NCBI RefSeq assembly: GCF_004365705.1
Contig: NZ_SOBN01000002.1
Location: 1,674,001 to 1,738,000, forward strand
DNA: 64,000 bases
From: Streptomyces sp. 846.5
GTDB taxonomy: Bacteria > Actinomycetota > Actinomycetes > Streptomycetales > Streptomycetaceae
Direction: 5' to 3'
Below the pieces are notes generated by a model. It saw only the letters and a program-made list of their open reading frames with translations, did not search any database and had not been told where the DNA came from. Below, in pieces: positions 37,667 to 46,788 of this stretch. How positions within the stretch are numbered: position 1 is the first letter of the stretch; every line of letters starts with the position of its first letter. The translations under genes were made by a program, and so were the position numbers.

Positions 37667-38666
37667 CCCGGAACTCGGTGCGGTCCGGGTGCAGCACCAT
37701 CAGGTCGGGCAGGGTCCCGGCGGCCCCGTCCCACACCCAGCCGCCGTCGCTGCCGTTGTAGCGGGGGCAGGACAGCGACCAGGCCAGATTGCCGCTGAGC
37801 ATCAGCCCCCAGGCCTCCAGGTACGGCTCCAGCCCCGGACGGCCGCCGTGGCCGGCCCGCAGCCGGTCGGCCTCGGCGAAGAAGGCGTCCTCGGCCCCGG
37901 CCAGCCGGGCGCACAGCTCGTCCACCGCCTGCTGCAGGCCCAGGCCCCGGGTGCGGCAGAGCACGCCGACCGCGTTCATCGGCTCGTCCAGGACGTACTC
38001 CTTGCGGTAGGAGAGCAGGTCGTTCACCAGGATGGTGTGCTCGAAGCAGGCGTCCAGGAAGCCGGCCAGCTCGTCGGCGGAGGGCCCCGGGTCGCGTTCG
38101 CCCTCCAGCCCGAGGCCGTGCGCGATGGCGACCCCGACCAGGTCGAACGCCGCGTCGGCGCGACGCACCGCGAGGTATCCGGCGTAGTCGGCGACCGGCG
38201 CGGCCGACTTCACCGCGGCCGTCCGCACCACCTCCGAGAAGCCCGCCACGAACTGGGCCCACAGCCGCGGCGAGACGCCCTGTCGGACGCGCTGCAGGGT
38301 CTGTGCGAACAGCCGCAGATGCGCCGAACCGCCCTCGCCCGGGGCCCCGCCCAGCACCGCCAGATAGCGCTCGGCCTGCGAGGTCTCGGCCGAGTCGCCG
38401 TCCGTCACATCGTCCAGCAGGAACAGCACCGAGGCCGCCAGGCAGATGCCCAGCAGCCGGTCGGCGTCGGCGCCCGGCAGCACCCGGCACATCAGGCTGA
38501 CGCCCTCGCACTCCCGGAACAGCCGGTGCTCCAGCGGCAGCCCGACCGCGGCCATCCGCTCCCGGAACCAGGCGTCGTGCTCGCGCCGCAGCCGTGGCCG
38601 GTCGGGGTGGTCGGCGGGTTCTGGCAGCCGCCCTGCGGGCAGTGCCAGGCTCAGTTCGATCGTCAT
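37620..38666 (-). CDS. Class I terpene cyclase
   Basis: This 348-residue protein has a full set of class I terpene synthase motifs: DDVTD (85-89), the NSE/DTE motif NDLLSYRKE (215-223), an effector Arg in AVRRADAAF (169), and the C-terminal RY pair (302-303). These ligate the Mg2+ ions that ionise a prenyl diphosphate. Length suits a single-domain mono- or sesquiterpene cyclase. GGGAG precedes ATG 38666. No prenyltransferase or P450 gene adjoins, so the product cannot be guessed. Confidence 0.9.
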   Translation of the reverse strand: MTIELSLALPAGRLPEPADHPDRPRLRREHDAWFRERMAAVGLPLEHRLFRECEGVSLMCRVLPGADADRLLGICLAASVLFLLDDVTDGDSAETSQAERYLAVLGGAPGEGGSAHLRLFAQTLQRVRQGVSPRLWAQFVAGFSEVVRTAAVKSAAPVADYAGYLAVRRADAAFDLVGVAIAHGLGLEGERDPGPSADELAGFLDACFEHTILVNDLLSYRKEYVLDEPMNAVGVLCRTRGLGLQQAVDELCARLAGAEDAFFAEADRLRAGHGGRPGLEPYLEAWGLMLSGNLAWSLSCPRYNGSDGGWVWDGAAGTLPDLMVLHPDRTEFRVSTAAAVPARGGRAW

Positions 38667-38830
38667 CCGGTGCTCCCAAGGTCCGAGATCAGCCCTGCTC
38701 TGCAAACCCAACGACACACCCTTCCCCGCGTTGCTACGGTTCGCACGGGTGCACCCGGCCATTCGGGGTAGAAGCCTGTCTTCCGGTGGCACAGCCGGAC
38801 AGGCCCTGGCCCCGACATCGAGGAGCACCG

Positions 38831-39931
38831 GTGAGCACGGACCAGGCGGAGACGCCGTCACGGGAGACCACCGACCGGCAGACTTCCGAACGGCACAGCC
38901 CCGAGCGGCAGGCCCGCTCCTGGTTCACCGTCGGACTGCGCCTGGGGCTGGGCCTGCTGACGGCCTATCTGCTGGTGCAGGCCGTGATGAAGATCCAGAA
39001 CGTGCTGATGCTGGTGCTGCTCTCGCTGGTGATCGCGGTCAGCCTGGAGCCGATCGTCGGCTGGTTCACCGCCAGGGGTATGGCGCGGCGCTGGGCGGTG
39101 CTGACCGTGATCGTCGGCCTGGTCGTGCTGCTGGGCTCGATGGTCTCGCTCTTCGTGCCCCCGGTGACCAGCGAGGTCAACGCGCTGGTGAAGACGATCC
39201 CGACCTGGCTGCAGCAGCTCCACGACCACCACTCGTTCCTGGGCCGGCTGGAGGACCGCTACCACCTCATCGCCAAGGTGAAGACGCAGCTCGGCGGCAG
39301 CGGGGCGGGCACGGTCGTGAGCGGACTGATGGGGGCGGGGCAGCTGCTCATCAGCACGCTCACCGGCTTCTTCCTGGTGATCACGCTGACCATGTACTTC
39401 CTGGCGAGCCTGCCCGTCCTGAAGCGGTTCTGCCTGCGCTTCGTCCGGGGCAGCCGACGGGAGCGCGCCGAGGTGATGACCGACGAGGTGCTGCAGCGCA
39501 CCGGGCGCTACATGCTGGCCAACGTCGCCACCTCGGTGATCGCGGGCCTGGCCACGCTGATCTGGCTGCTGGCCCTGGGCGTGCCCTACCCGGCGGCGCT
39601 GGCGGTCTTCGTGGGCCTGATGGACCTGATCCCGGTGGTCGGCTCGACCATCGGCGGGATCGTGGTGTCCCTGGTGGCGCTGGTGGTGTCCTTCCCGGTG
39701 GCGGTGGCCACCGCGGTGTTCTACATCGTCTTCCGGGTCGCCGAGGACTACCTGATCGTTCCGAGGGCGATGAAGTTCGCCGTCGAGGTGCATCCGCTGG
39801 TCACCATTCTGGCGGTGATCGCGGGCGGCGCGCTGATGGGTGTGATCGGCGCGCTGATAGCCATCCCGGTGGCCGTGGCGGTGGGTCTCTTCCTGGACGA
39901 AGCGGTGTTCCCGGGGATTGCGGCGCGCTGA
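38831..39931 (+). CDS. AI-2E family membrane transporter
   Basis: This 366-residue protein has about eight hydrophobic segments and the AI-2E (PF01594-type) motifs LVLLSLVIAVSLEPIVGWF, PALAVFVGLMDLIPVVGSTI-like segment and EVHPLVTILAVIAGG. Members are permeases or exporters of uncertain substrate; the autoinducer name is historical. GTG 38831 has AGGAG 5 nt upstream. It is divergent from the terpene cyclase across about 165 bp. Confidence 0.88.
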   Translation: MSTDQAETPSRETTDRQTSERHSPERQARSWFTVGLRLGLGLLTAYLLVQAVMKIQNVLMLVLLSLVIAVSLEPIVGWFTARGMARRWAVLTVIVGLVVLLGSMVSLFVPPVTSEVNALVKTIPTWLQQLHDHHSFLGRLEDRYHLIAKVKTQLGGSGAGTVVSGLMGAGQLLISTLTGFFLVITLTMYFLASLPVLKRFCLRFVRGSRRERAEVMTDEVLQRTGRYMLANVATSVIAGLATLIWLLALGVPYPAALAVFVGLMDLIPVVGSTIGGIVVSLVALVVSFPVAVATAVFYIVFRVAEDYLIVPRAMKFAVEVHPLVTILAVIAGGALMGVIGALIAIPVAVAVGLFLDEAVFPGIAAR

Positions 39932-39997
39932 GTTTTCTCGCCGAGGGTCCGGGGGTTGTCCCCCGGGAGATGGAGTCCGGGGATTGCCGCGCGCTGA
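39911..39997 (+). repeat. Duplicated 3' end of AI-2E gene
   Basis: The last codons CCGGGGATTGCGGCGCGCTGA (39911-39931) recur with one mismatch at 39977-39997, downstream of a hairpin. A partial copy of the gene end seems to have been made during rearrangement of the intergenic region. Confidence 0.7.
39949..39966 (+). terminator. Terminator after AI-2E gene
   Basis: A 7-bp stem CCGGGGG (39949-39955) with CCCCCGG (39960-39966) and loop TTGT lies 18 bp after the AI-2E stop. Confidence 0.55.
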
Positions 39998-40108
39998 CTC
40001 AGAAAAATCTGAGGCACCTTCAAGGTTTCACTCCCCCAGTACGGGTAGGCGTAGGGTGCGGCTGGACCGGGAGGCACCACTCCCCCCTGGACTCCCGATC
40101 GCCGCCCC

Positions 40109-40146
40109 GGATGGTCCCCTGCTCTCCCCCCAGCAGGGGACCATCC
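40109..40146. terminator. Bidirectional terminator before purB 3' end
   Basis: A perfect 15-bp stem (40109-40123 with 40132-40146) with loop CTCCCCCC lies between the converging AI-2E and purB genes. Confidence 0.85.
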
Positions 40147-40181
40147 GCTTGTCCGAAACCGAACCCGGGTCCGAAGCAGGG

Positions 40182-41612
40182 TCAGAGAATCGCGCCCGGG
40201 GTGTACTTCGCCGCCTCCGGGTAGCGGGCCGCCACGGCCTCCACCTGCTGGACGACCGCCGCGACCTGGCTCGCCGCCGCACCGGTGAAGGACAGCCGGT
40301 CCGCGAGCAGCGCGTCCAGCTGGGCCCGGTCGAGCGGGATCCGCTCGTCCTCGGCGAGCCGCTGCACCAGCTGGTTCTCCCGCACCCCGGCCCGCATCGC
40401 CAGGGCGGAGGCCACCGCGTGCTCCTTGATCGCCTCGTGCGCGGTCTCCCGGCCGACGCCGGCCCGGACCGCACCCATCAGCACCTTGGTGGTGCCCAGG
40501 AACGGCAGGTAGCGGTCCAGCTCGGCGGCGATGACGGCGGGGAAGGCACCGAACTCGTCCAGCACCGTCAGGAAGGTCTCGACCAGGCCGTCGAAGGCGA
40601 AGAAGGCGTCCGGCAGGGCCACCCGGCGCACCACCGAGCAGGAGACGTCGCCCTCGTTCCACTGGTCGCCGCCCAGCTCCGAGACCATGGAGGCGTAGCC
40701 GCGCAGGATCACCGCAAGGCCGTTGACCCGCTCGCAGCTGCGGGTGTTCATCTTGTGCGGCATCGCCGAGGAGCCGACCTGGCCCTCCTTGAAGCCCTCG
40801 GTGACCAGCTCGATCCCGGCCATCAGCCTGATCGTCTTGGCGAGGCTGCTCGGACCGGCCGCGAGCTGCACCAGCGCGGAGAGCACGTCGTAGTCCAGCG
40901 AGCGCGGGTAGACCTGGCCGACGCTGGTGAAGCCCTGCTGGAAGCCGAGGTGCCCGGCGACCCGGCGCTCCAGGTCGGCCAGCTTGTCCTGGTCGCCGCC
41001 GAGCAGGTCCAGCATGTCCTGGGAGGTGCCGACCGGGCCCTTGATGCCGCGCAGCGGGTAGCGGGCGATGAGCTCCTCAAGGCGCTGGAAGGCCACCAGG
41101 ATCTCGTCCGCCGCCGAGGCGAAGCGCTTGCCGAGGGTGGTGGCCTGGGCGGCGACGTTGTGCGAGCGGCCGGTCACGACCAGCTCGCCGTGCTCGGCGG
41201 CGAGCGCGGCGAGCCGGACCAGCAGGGCAACGGTGCGGTCGCGGACGTGCTCCAGGGACTGGCGGATCTGCAGCTGCTCGACGTTCTCGGTGAGGTCGCG
41301 CGAGGTCATGCCCTTGTGGATCTGCTCATGCCCGGCCAGGGCGCTGAACTCCTCGATCCTGGCCTTCACGTCGTGCCGGGTGACCCGCTCGCGCTCGGCG
41401 ATCGACGCCAGGTCGACCTGGTCCAGCACCCGCTCGTAGTCGGCGACGGCCCCGGCCGGGACCTCGACCCCCAGGTCGGCCTGCGCCTTGAGCACGGCCA
41501 GCCACAGCTGCCGCTCCAGGACGACCTTGTGCTCGGGGGACCACAGGCGGGTCAACTCGCCGGAGGCGTAGCGGGAGGCGAGGACATTGGGGATCTTCGG
41601 CTTGGCGGTCAC
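40182..41612 (-). CDS. purB: Adenylosuccinate lyase
   Basis: The enzyme cleaves SAICAR and adenylosuccinate in purine synthesis. The 476-residue protein carries the fumarate-lyase signature GSSAMPHKMNTRSCERV and the catalytic TSRDLTENV and GRSHNVAAQATTLG motifs. GTG 41612 (VTAKPKIPNVLASRYASGE) is the likely start; a TTG 9 nt upstream is possible. It stands alone and converges on the AI-2E gene. Confidence 0.95.
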   Translation of the reverse strand: MTAKPKIPNVLASRYASGELTRLWSPEHKVVLERQLWLAVLKAQADLGVEVPAGAVADYERVLDQVDLASIAERERVTRHDVKARIEEFSALAGHEQIHKGMTSRDLTENVEQLQIRQSLEHVRDRTVALLVRLAALAAEHGELVVTGRSHNVAAQATTLGKRFASAADEILVAFQRLEELIARYPLRGIKGPVGTSQDMLDLLGGDQDKLADLERRVAGHLGFQQGFTSVGQVYPRSLDYDVLSALVQLAAGPSSLAKTIRLMAGIELVTEGFKEGQVGSSAMPHKMNTRSCERVNGLAVILRGYASMVSELGGDQWNEGDVSCSVVRRVALPDAFFAFDGLVETFLTVLDEFGAFPAVIAAELDRYLPFLGTTKVLMGAVRAGVGRETAHEAIKEHAVASALAMRAGVRENQLVQRLAEDERIPLDRAQLDALLADRLSFTGAAASQVAAVVQQVEAVAARYPEAAKYTPGAIL

Positions 41613-41678
41613 GTTTCGCAAGCCTAACAGTCCAGGTCGGGGCGGTCGGCCGGGCGGTCGGGCAAGCGGGGGCCGCTG

Positions 41679-42071
41679 TCAGCGCACCAGCAGGTCCAGC
41701 AGCCGGTCGGCCTCGGCCGCCGGGTCCGCGCTCAGCCCGCAGTGGACCGGACCGGGCTGGACGACGGTGCTGCGCGGCGCGGTCAGCCAGCGGAAACGGC
41801 GTCCCGGGTCGTCCTCCCCGGCCTGGCCCGCGGCCGCGCCGCCGGTGCAGACGGCGGCGACGGCCGCGAGCGCGCTGCGCACCGCCGCGACGTCCGCGCC
41901 CGGGTCCAGCGCCAGCAGCCGTGCCTCGTCCAGGTGGATCACCGCGCGGACCAGCCCGGCCTGGCGGCTGTAGACCAGCACCCCGGCGTTCAGCTGCTCG
42001 CCGCGCTCGACCCGGGGCACCACCCGGACCAGCGCGTACTCATAGACGTACTCAGTCACCTGCTCGGTCAC
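41679..42071 (-). CDS. DUF3037 domain protein
   Basis: This 130-residue protein matches DUF3037 with YEYALVRVVPRVERGEQLNA near the start and IHLDEARLLALDPGADV. It starts at GTG 42071, overlapping the stop of the HipA-like kinase gene (GTGA), so the pair is translationally coupled. This pairing recurs in several bacterial phyla. Function is unknown; it may be a partner or substrate of the kinase. Confidence 0.85.
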   Translation of the reverse strand: MTEQVTEYVYEYALVRVVPRVERGEQLNAGVLVYSRQAGLVRAVIHLDEARLLALDPGADVAAVRSALAAVAAVCTGGAAAGQAGEDDPGRRFRWLTAPRSTVVQPGPVHCGLSADPAAEADRLLDLLVR

Positions 42072-42826
42072 GACGCCTCCTCCGGCAGCCAGTCCCGCGT
42101 ACCCGACACCCGGCCGGCGAGCTGGGCGACATAGGCCTCCCGCACCTCGGCCGCCGAGCCGAAGCCCGGCTCGTCCGCCAGCCAGACCTCGGGGACCAGC
42201 GCCAGCACCTCGCGCAGCAGCCCTTCGGTCACCAGCCCGGCCAGTGCGGCGTCGGCGGCCGCGACGTCCGGCGCGAACCGCAGCAGCGCATGGTCGGAGG
42301 CGTCGTAGGGCCGGTCCACGGCCGCCGCGGCGCGGGGCCAGTTGTGATGGAAGATCAGGCTCGCGCCGTGGTCGATCAGCCACAGCTCGCCCTGGCGCAC
42401 CAGCAGATTGGGGTTGCGCCAGGAGCGGTCCACATTGCCGATCAGCGCGTCCAGCCAGAGCACCCGCCCGGCCGTCACCGGGTCCACCGGGAAGGCCAGC
42501 GGGTCGAAGCCCAGGGCGCGGGAGAGGAAGGCCGTCCCCAGGTTGGTCCCACCGGAGGCCTTCACCAACTCCTGCACCCGCTCGTCCGGCTCGCCCAGCA
42601 CCAGCACCGGATCGACCTCGACCGTCACCAGCCGGGGCACCCGCAGGCCGAGCCGGCGGGCCAGCTCGCCGGAGACGACCTCGGCGACCAGGGCCTTCCG
42701 TCCCTGCGCGGCACCGGTGAACTTGGCCACCCAGAGCCCGCCGTCGCTGCCCTCCACCAGCCCCGGCAGCGAGCCGCCCTCCCGAAGCGGCGTCACATAC
42801 CGGACAGCCCGCAGCTCAGACAACAT
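42068..42826 (-). CDS. HipA-like kinase
   Basis: This 252-residue protein resembles the HipA kinase fold without the usual N-terminal HipB-contact domain. It shows WVAKFTGAAQGRKALVAEVV (nucleotide-binding Lys), DALIGNVDRSWRNPNLL (catalytic DxxxGNxDR-like loop) and WLIDHGASLIFHHNW (metal-binding Asp). The motifs for catalysis appear complete. ATG 42826 is preceded by GGTGGGG. It is coupled to a DUF3037 gene rather than to a HipB antitoxin. Confidence 0.8.
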   Translation of the reverse strand: MLSELRAVRYVTPLREGGSLPGLVEGSDGGLWVAKFTGAAQGRKALVAEVVSGELARRLGLRVPRLVTVEVDPVLVLGEPDERVQELVKASGGTNLGTAFLSRALGFDPLAFPVDPVTAGRVLWLDALIGNVDRSWRNPNLLVRQGELWLIDHGASLIFHHNWPRAAAAVDRPYDASDHALLRFAPDVAAADAALAGLVTEGLLREVLALVPEVWLADEPGFGSAAEVREAYVAQLAGRVSGTRDWLPEEAS

Positions 42827-42969
42827 GGGCCCCACCCTACCCACCGACTTGGCCGTACCCAGTGGCAGTGCCCGGGTGTGCGTGCCAGGGTGGCGGGCAG
42901 GAATAGGCCCATATGACCGTAAGAACGTACGACGACGCACCGTGACGACATTCAGCAAAGGATGACTCC

Positions 42970-44328
42970 ATGGAACGACCTCGGATCCTGGTGGTCGGCG
43001 GCGGGTTCGCCGGCGTCGAGTGCGCGCGGAGGCTGGAGCGCAAGCTCGCCCCCGGCGAGGCCGACATCGCCATCGTCGCGCCCTTCAGCTACGAGCTGTA
43101 CCTGCCCCTGCTGCCGCAGGTGGCCGCCGGGGTGCTGACCCCGCAGTCGGTCGCGGTCTCGCTGCGCCGGATGCTGCACCGGACCCGGATCATCCCGGGC
43201 GGCGCGATCGGCGTGGACCCCAGGGCGAAGATCTGCGTGATCAAGAAGATCACCGACGAGATCGTCAACGAGGAGTACGACTACATCGTGCTCGCCCCGG
43301 GCAGCGTCACCCGCACCTTCGACATCCCGGGCCTGACCGACCACGCGCGCGGGATGAAGACCCTCGCCGAGGCCGCGTTCGTACGCGACCACGTGATCAG
43401 CCAGCTCGACCTGGCCGACTCGGCGACCCACCGGGACGAGCGGATCTCGCGGCTGCAGTTCGTGGTCGTCGGCGGCGGCTACGCCGGCACCGAGACGGCC
43501 GCCTGCCTGCAGCGGGTCACCACCTCGGCGGTCAAGCGCTACCCGCGGCTCAACCCCAACCTGATCAAGTGGCATCTGATCGACATCGCCCCCAAGCTGA
43601 TGCCCGAACTGGGCGACAAGCTCGGCGCCACCGCACTGAACGTGCTGCGCAAGCGCGGGATCGAGGTCTCGCTGGGCGTCTCGGTGGCCGAGGTCGGCGA
43701 GGACTCGGTGAAGTTCACCGACGGCCGGGTGATCCCCTCCCGCACCCTGATCTGGACCGCTGGCGTCGCCGCCAGCCCGCTGATCGCCACCCTGGACTCG
43801 GAGACCGTCCGCGGCCGCCTGGTGACCACCGCCGAGATGAAGGTCCCGCAGTTCGAGGGGATGTACGCGCTGGGCGACGCCGCCGCCGTCCCCGACCTGG
43901 CCAAGGGCGACGGCTCGGTCTGCCCGCCCACCGCGCAGCACGCCCAGCGGCAGGGCAAGGTCGTCGCCGACAACGTCGTCGCCGCGCTGCGCGGGCAGGA
44001 GGCGAAGCCGTACTTCCACAAGGACCTGGGCCTGGTCGTCGACCTCGGCGGCGCGGACGCGGTGTCCAAGCCGATGGGCGTGGAGCTCACCGGCATCGCC
44101 GCGCAGGGCGTGGCCCGCGGCTACCACCTGATGGCGCTGCGGACCAATGTCGCCAAGGTGCGGGTCATGACCAACTGGCTGCTCAACGCGACCGCCGGGG
44201 ACGACTTCGTCCGCACCGGCTTCCAGCGCGGCCGCCCGGCGACGCTGCGCGACTTCGAGTACACCGACACCTACCTGACCAAGGACGAGATCAAGGCCCA
44301 CACCGACGCGCTCAGGGCGCGCCAGTAA
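42970..44328 (+). CDS. ndh: Type II NADH dehydrogenase (NDH-2)
   Basis: This 452-residue flavoprotein passes electrons from NADH to menaquinone without pumping protons. It has an FAD-binding GGGFAGVECA near residue 10 and a second Rossmann motif VVVGGGYAGTETA for NADH. The flavin motif ALGDAAAV and a quinone-site-like PPTAQHAQRQG are also present. The amphipathic C-terminus suits peripheral membrane binding. Its last 17 bp overlap the convergent apbE gene. Confidence 0.9.
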   Translation: MERPRILVVGGGFAGVECARRLERKLAPGEADIAIVAPFSYELYLPLLPQVAAGVLTPQSVAVSLRRMLHRTRIIPGGAIGVDPRAKICVIKKITDEIVNEEYDYIVLAPGSVTRTFDIPGLTDHARGMKTLAEAAFVRDHVISQLDLADSATHRDERISRLQFVVVGGGYAGTETAACLQRVTTSAVKRYPRLNPNLIKWHLIDIAPKLMPELGDKLGATALNVLRKRGIEVSLGVSVAEVGEDSVKFTDGRVIPSRTLIWTAGVAASPLIATLDSETVRGRLVTTAEMKVPQFEGMYALGDAAAVPDLAKGDGSVCPPTAQHAQRQGKVVADNVVAALRGQEAKPYFHKDLGLVVDLGGADAVSKPMGVELTGIAAQGVARGYHLMALRTNVAKVRVMTNWLLNATAGDDFVRTGFQRGRPATLRDFEYTDTYLTKDEIKAHTDALRARQ

Positions 44329-45109
44329 TCCCCTCGGGGACGTACGCGGAGAAGCCGGGCGTCCACCACGCCCGGCCTTCCGCCGTGACCGCGAAGCCCT
44401 CCAGTCCCGGCTGCGCCTCCAGCCAGTCCCGCCCGGCGGAGCCCATCGCGAAGGCCGTGGTCGCCGCGATGTCCGCGGCGGTCAGCGACTCCCCCACCAC
44501 CGACACCGACAGCAGCACGCCGGAGACCGGTCGGCCGGTGTGCGGGTCCAGGATGTGCGCGCCGCGCTCGGCCGTCCCCGAGGTGGCCAGGGCGATGCCG
44601 CTGCCGCGGACCACGGTCGCGAACGCCCCGGGATGCTGCGGATGGGCCACGGCCAGGCTCCAGCCGCGCCCCGGCTCGGGCTCCCCGGCGGTCTGCACGT
44701 CCCCGCCGCCGTTGACGCTGTGGTCCTTCGAGCCGGCCTCCAGCAGGATCCGCGAGGCCCGCTCCACCGCCCAGCCCTTGACCACGCCGGAGGGGTCCAG
44801 CTCACCCCCGGGGCCGCCGGGCCGCACCGAGAAGAACCCGTCGCTTGCCCGCTCCGCCGCCGCGCCCAGCTCCAGCACCTCGGCGACGTCCGGATCGCAC
44901 TCGTCGACCGTCAGCTCACCGCGCCCCAGCCGGCTGATCTGGCTGTCCGGACGGTAGGTGGAGAACACCTCGTCCACCCGGTGCAGCCAGGCGACCGCCC
45001 GCCGCAGGCCGTCGGCGACAGCGCCGTCGGCGCCGTCCGCGCCCCTGATGTCAAAGGACACCACGGTGCCCATCACCGGCTCGGCATGGCGCAGCACGTC
45101 CCGCTCCAT
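44312..45109 (-). CDS. apbE: FAD:protein FMN transferase
   Basis: ApbE attaches FMN covalently to Thr/Ser of target flavoproteins using FAD. The 265-residue protein shows MGTVVSFDIRG at the start, the FAD-binding DPSGVVKGWAVERAS, NGGGDVQTAG and the metal-site motif HILDPHTGRPV. AGGAGG lies 5 nt before ATG 45109. No signal peptide or lipobox is seen, so it is probably cytoplasmic. The target protein is not in the window. Confidence 0.9.
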   Translation of the reverse strand: MERDVLRHAEPVMGTVVSFDIRGADGADGAVADGLRRAVAWLHRVDEVFSTYRPDSQISRLGRGELTVDECDPDVAEVLELGAAAERASDGFFSVRPGGPGGELDPSGVVKGWAVERASRILLEAGSKDHSVNGGGDVQTAGEPEPGRGWSLAVAHPQHPGAFATVVRGSGIALATSGTAERGAHILDPHTGRPVSGVLLSVSVVGESLTAADIAATTAFAMGSAGRDWLEAQPGLEGFAVTAEGRAWWTPGFSAYVPEGITGAP

Positions 45110-45301
45110 TCCGTCCTCCTGTTCGCCGCGTCGAAGCTCCCTGACACTGCGCCAGGGAGCCCAGGCAGTTCACTCCATCAGGTGATAAGACGACTCCGCC
45201 TCCAGGGACATCCTCGCAGCCCAGCCGGGTGGAGCCGGACGCCACGCCGCCTGGAGGCAATGGCAGTCGGGGTACGTTGGCAGGCTTAGCGTCCTGTATC
45301 C

Positions 45302-46729
45302 ATGCGCCAGAACTCCGCACGACCCCGACCCGCACTCTCCCGACGCAGGCTGCTGGGCACAGCCGTGGCCGGGACGGCAGCCGCCGCATTCCTCCCGGGC
45401 ACCGCGTCCGCCGTCGGCATGGACACTCCCCCGGACGACACCGCCGCGGCCGAGGTGCACGCCGAGTTCATGCACGGCTGGCGCGGCTACACCTACCACG
45501 CCTGGGGCTACGACGAGGTCCGCCCGGTGAGCCTTGGCCACCACGACTTCTTCGCCGCCGGGCACACCTTCGGACTGTCCATCGTGGAGGCGCTGGACAC
45601 CCTCTACCTGATGGGCGAGGACGACGAACTGGCCCGCTGCTGCGACTGGATCGACGCGAATCTGGACCCCGCCCAGAACGTGCCGGTCGACGTCTTCGAA
45701 TCGATCATCCGCCTGGTCGGCGGACTCCTCGCGGGCTATCTGGCGACCGGCAGGCCCAGCCTGCTGGACCGCGTCAGGGAGCTCGCCGACCGGCTGCTGC
45801 CCGCCTTCACCAAGTCGCCGACCGGCATCCCGTACAGCAGGGTCAATCTGCGCACCGGCGCGGTCTCCGGCACCACCGTGGCACTGGCCGAGGCCTGCAC
45901 CAATGTCATGGAGTTCGGCGTGCTGTCCGGTCTCACCGGCGACGGGCGCTACTACGACGCCTCGATGCGCGCCTACCGGGCCGTCATCTCCCGCCGCAGC
46001 TCGCTGGGGCTGCTGGGGTCGACCATCCACACCGAGACCGGCCGCTGGATCAACACCGCCTGCGTCGCGCCCAATCCGCCGGTCGACTCCTTCTACGAGT
46101 ACCTGTGGGGCGGCTCGGCACTGCTCGGCGACCGCCAACTGGGCTCCTGGTACCGGGAGTTGACCGCTGCCATCATGAGGCACCAGCCGGTGACCGTCGG
46201 CGGCCGGCTGTGGTTCCGATCCGTCGACTCGGTCACCGGCCGCCCCGTCGGCGGCGCCCAGTCCGAACTCGGATCGTTCTACGCGGGACTGCTGGCCAAG
46301 AGCGGTGACCTGACGCGTGGTCAGGCCTACTTCCGGACCTGGTCCGACGTTCTCGCCCGGTACCCGGTGCTGCCGGAGACGGTGGACCCGGCGACTCTGG
46401 CGGCCGTCGACAGGGGCAGCCAGCTGCGCCCCGAGTACGCCAACGCCGCGCTCGACCTGTGGCGACTGACCGGGGACGGCGGGTACAAGGAGGCCGCCTA
46501 CCGCCTCTTCGACGGGAGCCGGGCCAACCAGCGGGTGGACGAGGGGTACACCGTCTCCGGTGATGTGACGGTGCGTGGGATGCGTCCGGGCGACCTCACG
46601 CCGGCCTACTGGTTCGCCGAGAACATGAAGTACCAGTGGCTGCTCTTCTCCGGCACGCCCCGGTTCGACTACCAGAACGGCATCCTCTCCACCGAGGGCA
46701 AGGTCCTGTCGGGCCTGCTGCACGGATAG
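45302..46729 (+). CDS. Tat-exported GH47 alpha-mannosidase
   Basis: This 475-residue protein has a twin-arginine signal (ALSRRRLLGTAVAG) and an (alpha/alpha)7-type domain with GH47 hallmarks: GYTYHAWGYDEVRPVS, VFESIIRLVGGLLAGY, VDSFYEYLWGGS, QLRPEYANAALDLWR and a C-terminal STEGK motif in the calcium-site region. GH47 enzymes trim alpha-1,2-mannose and are mostly eukaryotic, with scattered bacterial members. No good ribosome-binding site precedes ATG 45302. It is divergent from apbE. Confidence 0.85.
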   Translation: MRQNSARPRPALSRRRLLGTAVAGTAAAAFLPGTASAVGMDTPPDDTAAAEVHAEFMHGWRGYTYHAWGYDEVRPVSLGHHDFFAAGHTFGLSIVEALDTLYLMGEDDELARCCDWIDANLDPAQNVPVDVFESIIRLVGGLLAGYLATGRPSLLDRVRELADRLLPAFTKSPTGIPYSRVNLRTGAVSGTTVALAEACTNVMEFGVLSGLTGDGRYYDASMRAYRAVISRRSSLGLLGSTIHTETGRWINTACVAPNPPVDSFYEYLWGGSALLGDRQLGSWYRELTAAIMRHQPVTVGGRLWFRSVDSVTGRPVGGAQSELGSFYAGLLAKSGDLTRGQAYFRTWSDVLARYPVLPETVDPATLAAVDRGSQLRPEYANAALDLWRLTGDGGYKEAAYRLFDGSRANQRVDEGYTVSGDVTVRGMRPGDLTPAYWFAENMKYQWLLFSGTPRFDYQNGILSTEGKVLSGLLHG

Positions 46730-46788
46730 GCTTCCTGCTCGGGCTAGGTTAGAGCGCGGTAAGACAGTCGAGGGGACAGCGGGGCAGC

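Noticed and set aside
37265..39931. A terpene biosynthetic gene cluster
   Set aside because: The neighbours are an S4 protein, an AI-2E permease and a sigma factor. No tailoring or precursor genes are present.
41679..42826. Classical HipBA toxin-antitoxin locus
   Set aside because: There is no HipB-type DNA-binding antitoxin. The partner is a DUF3037 protein, so the label would be misleading.
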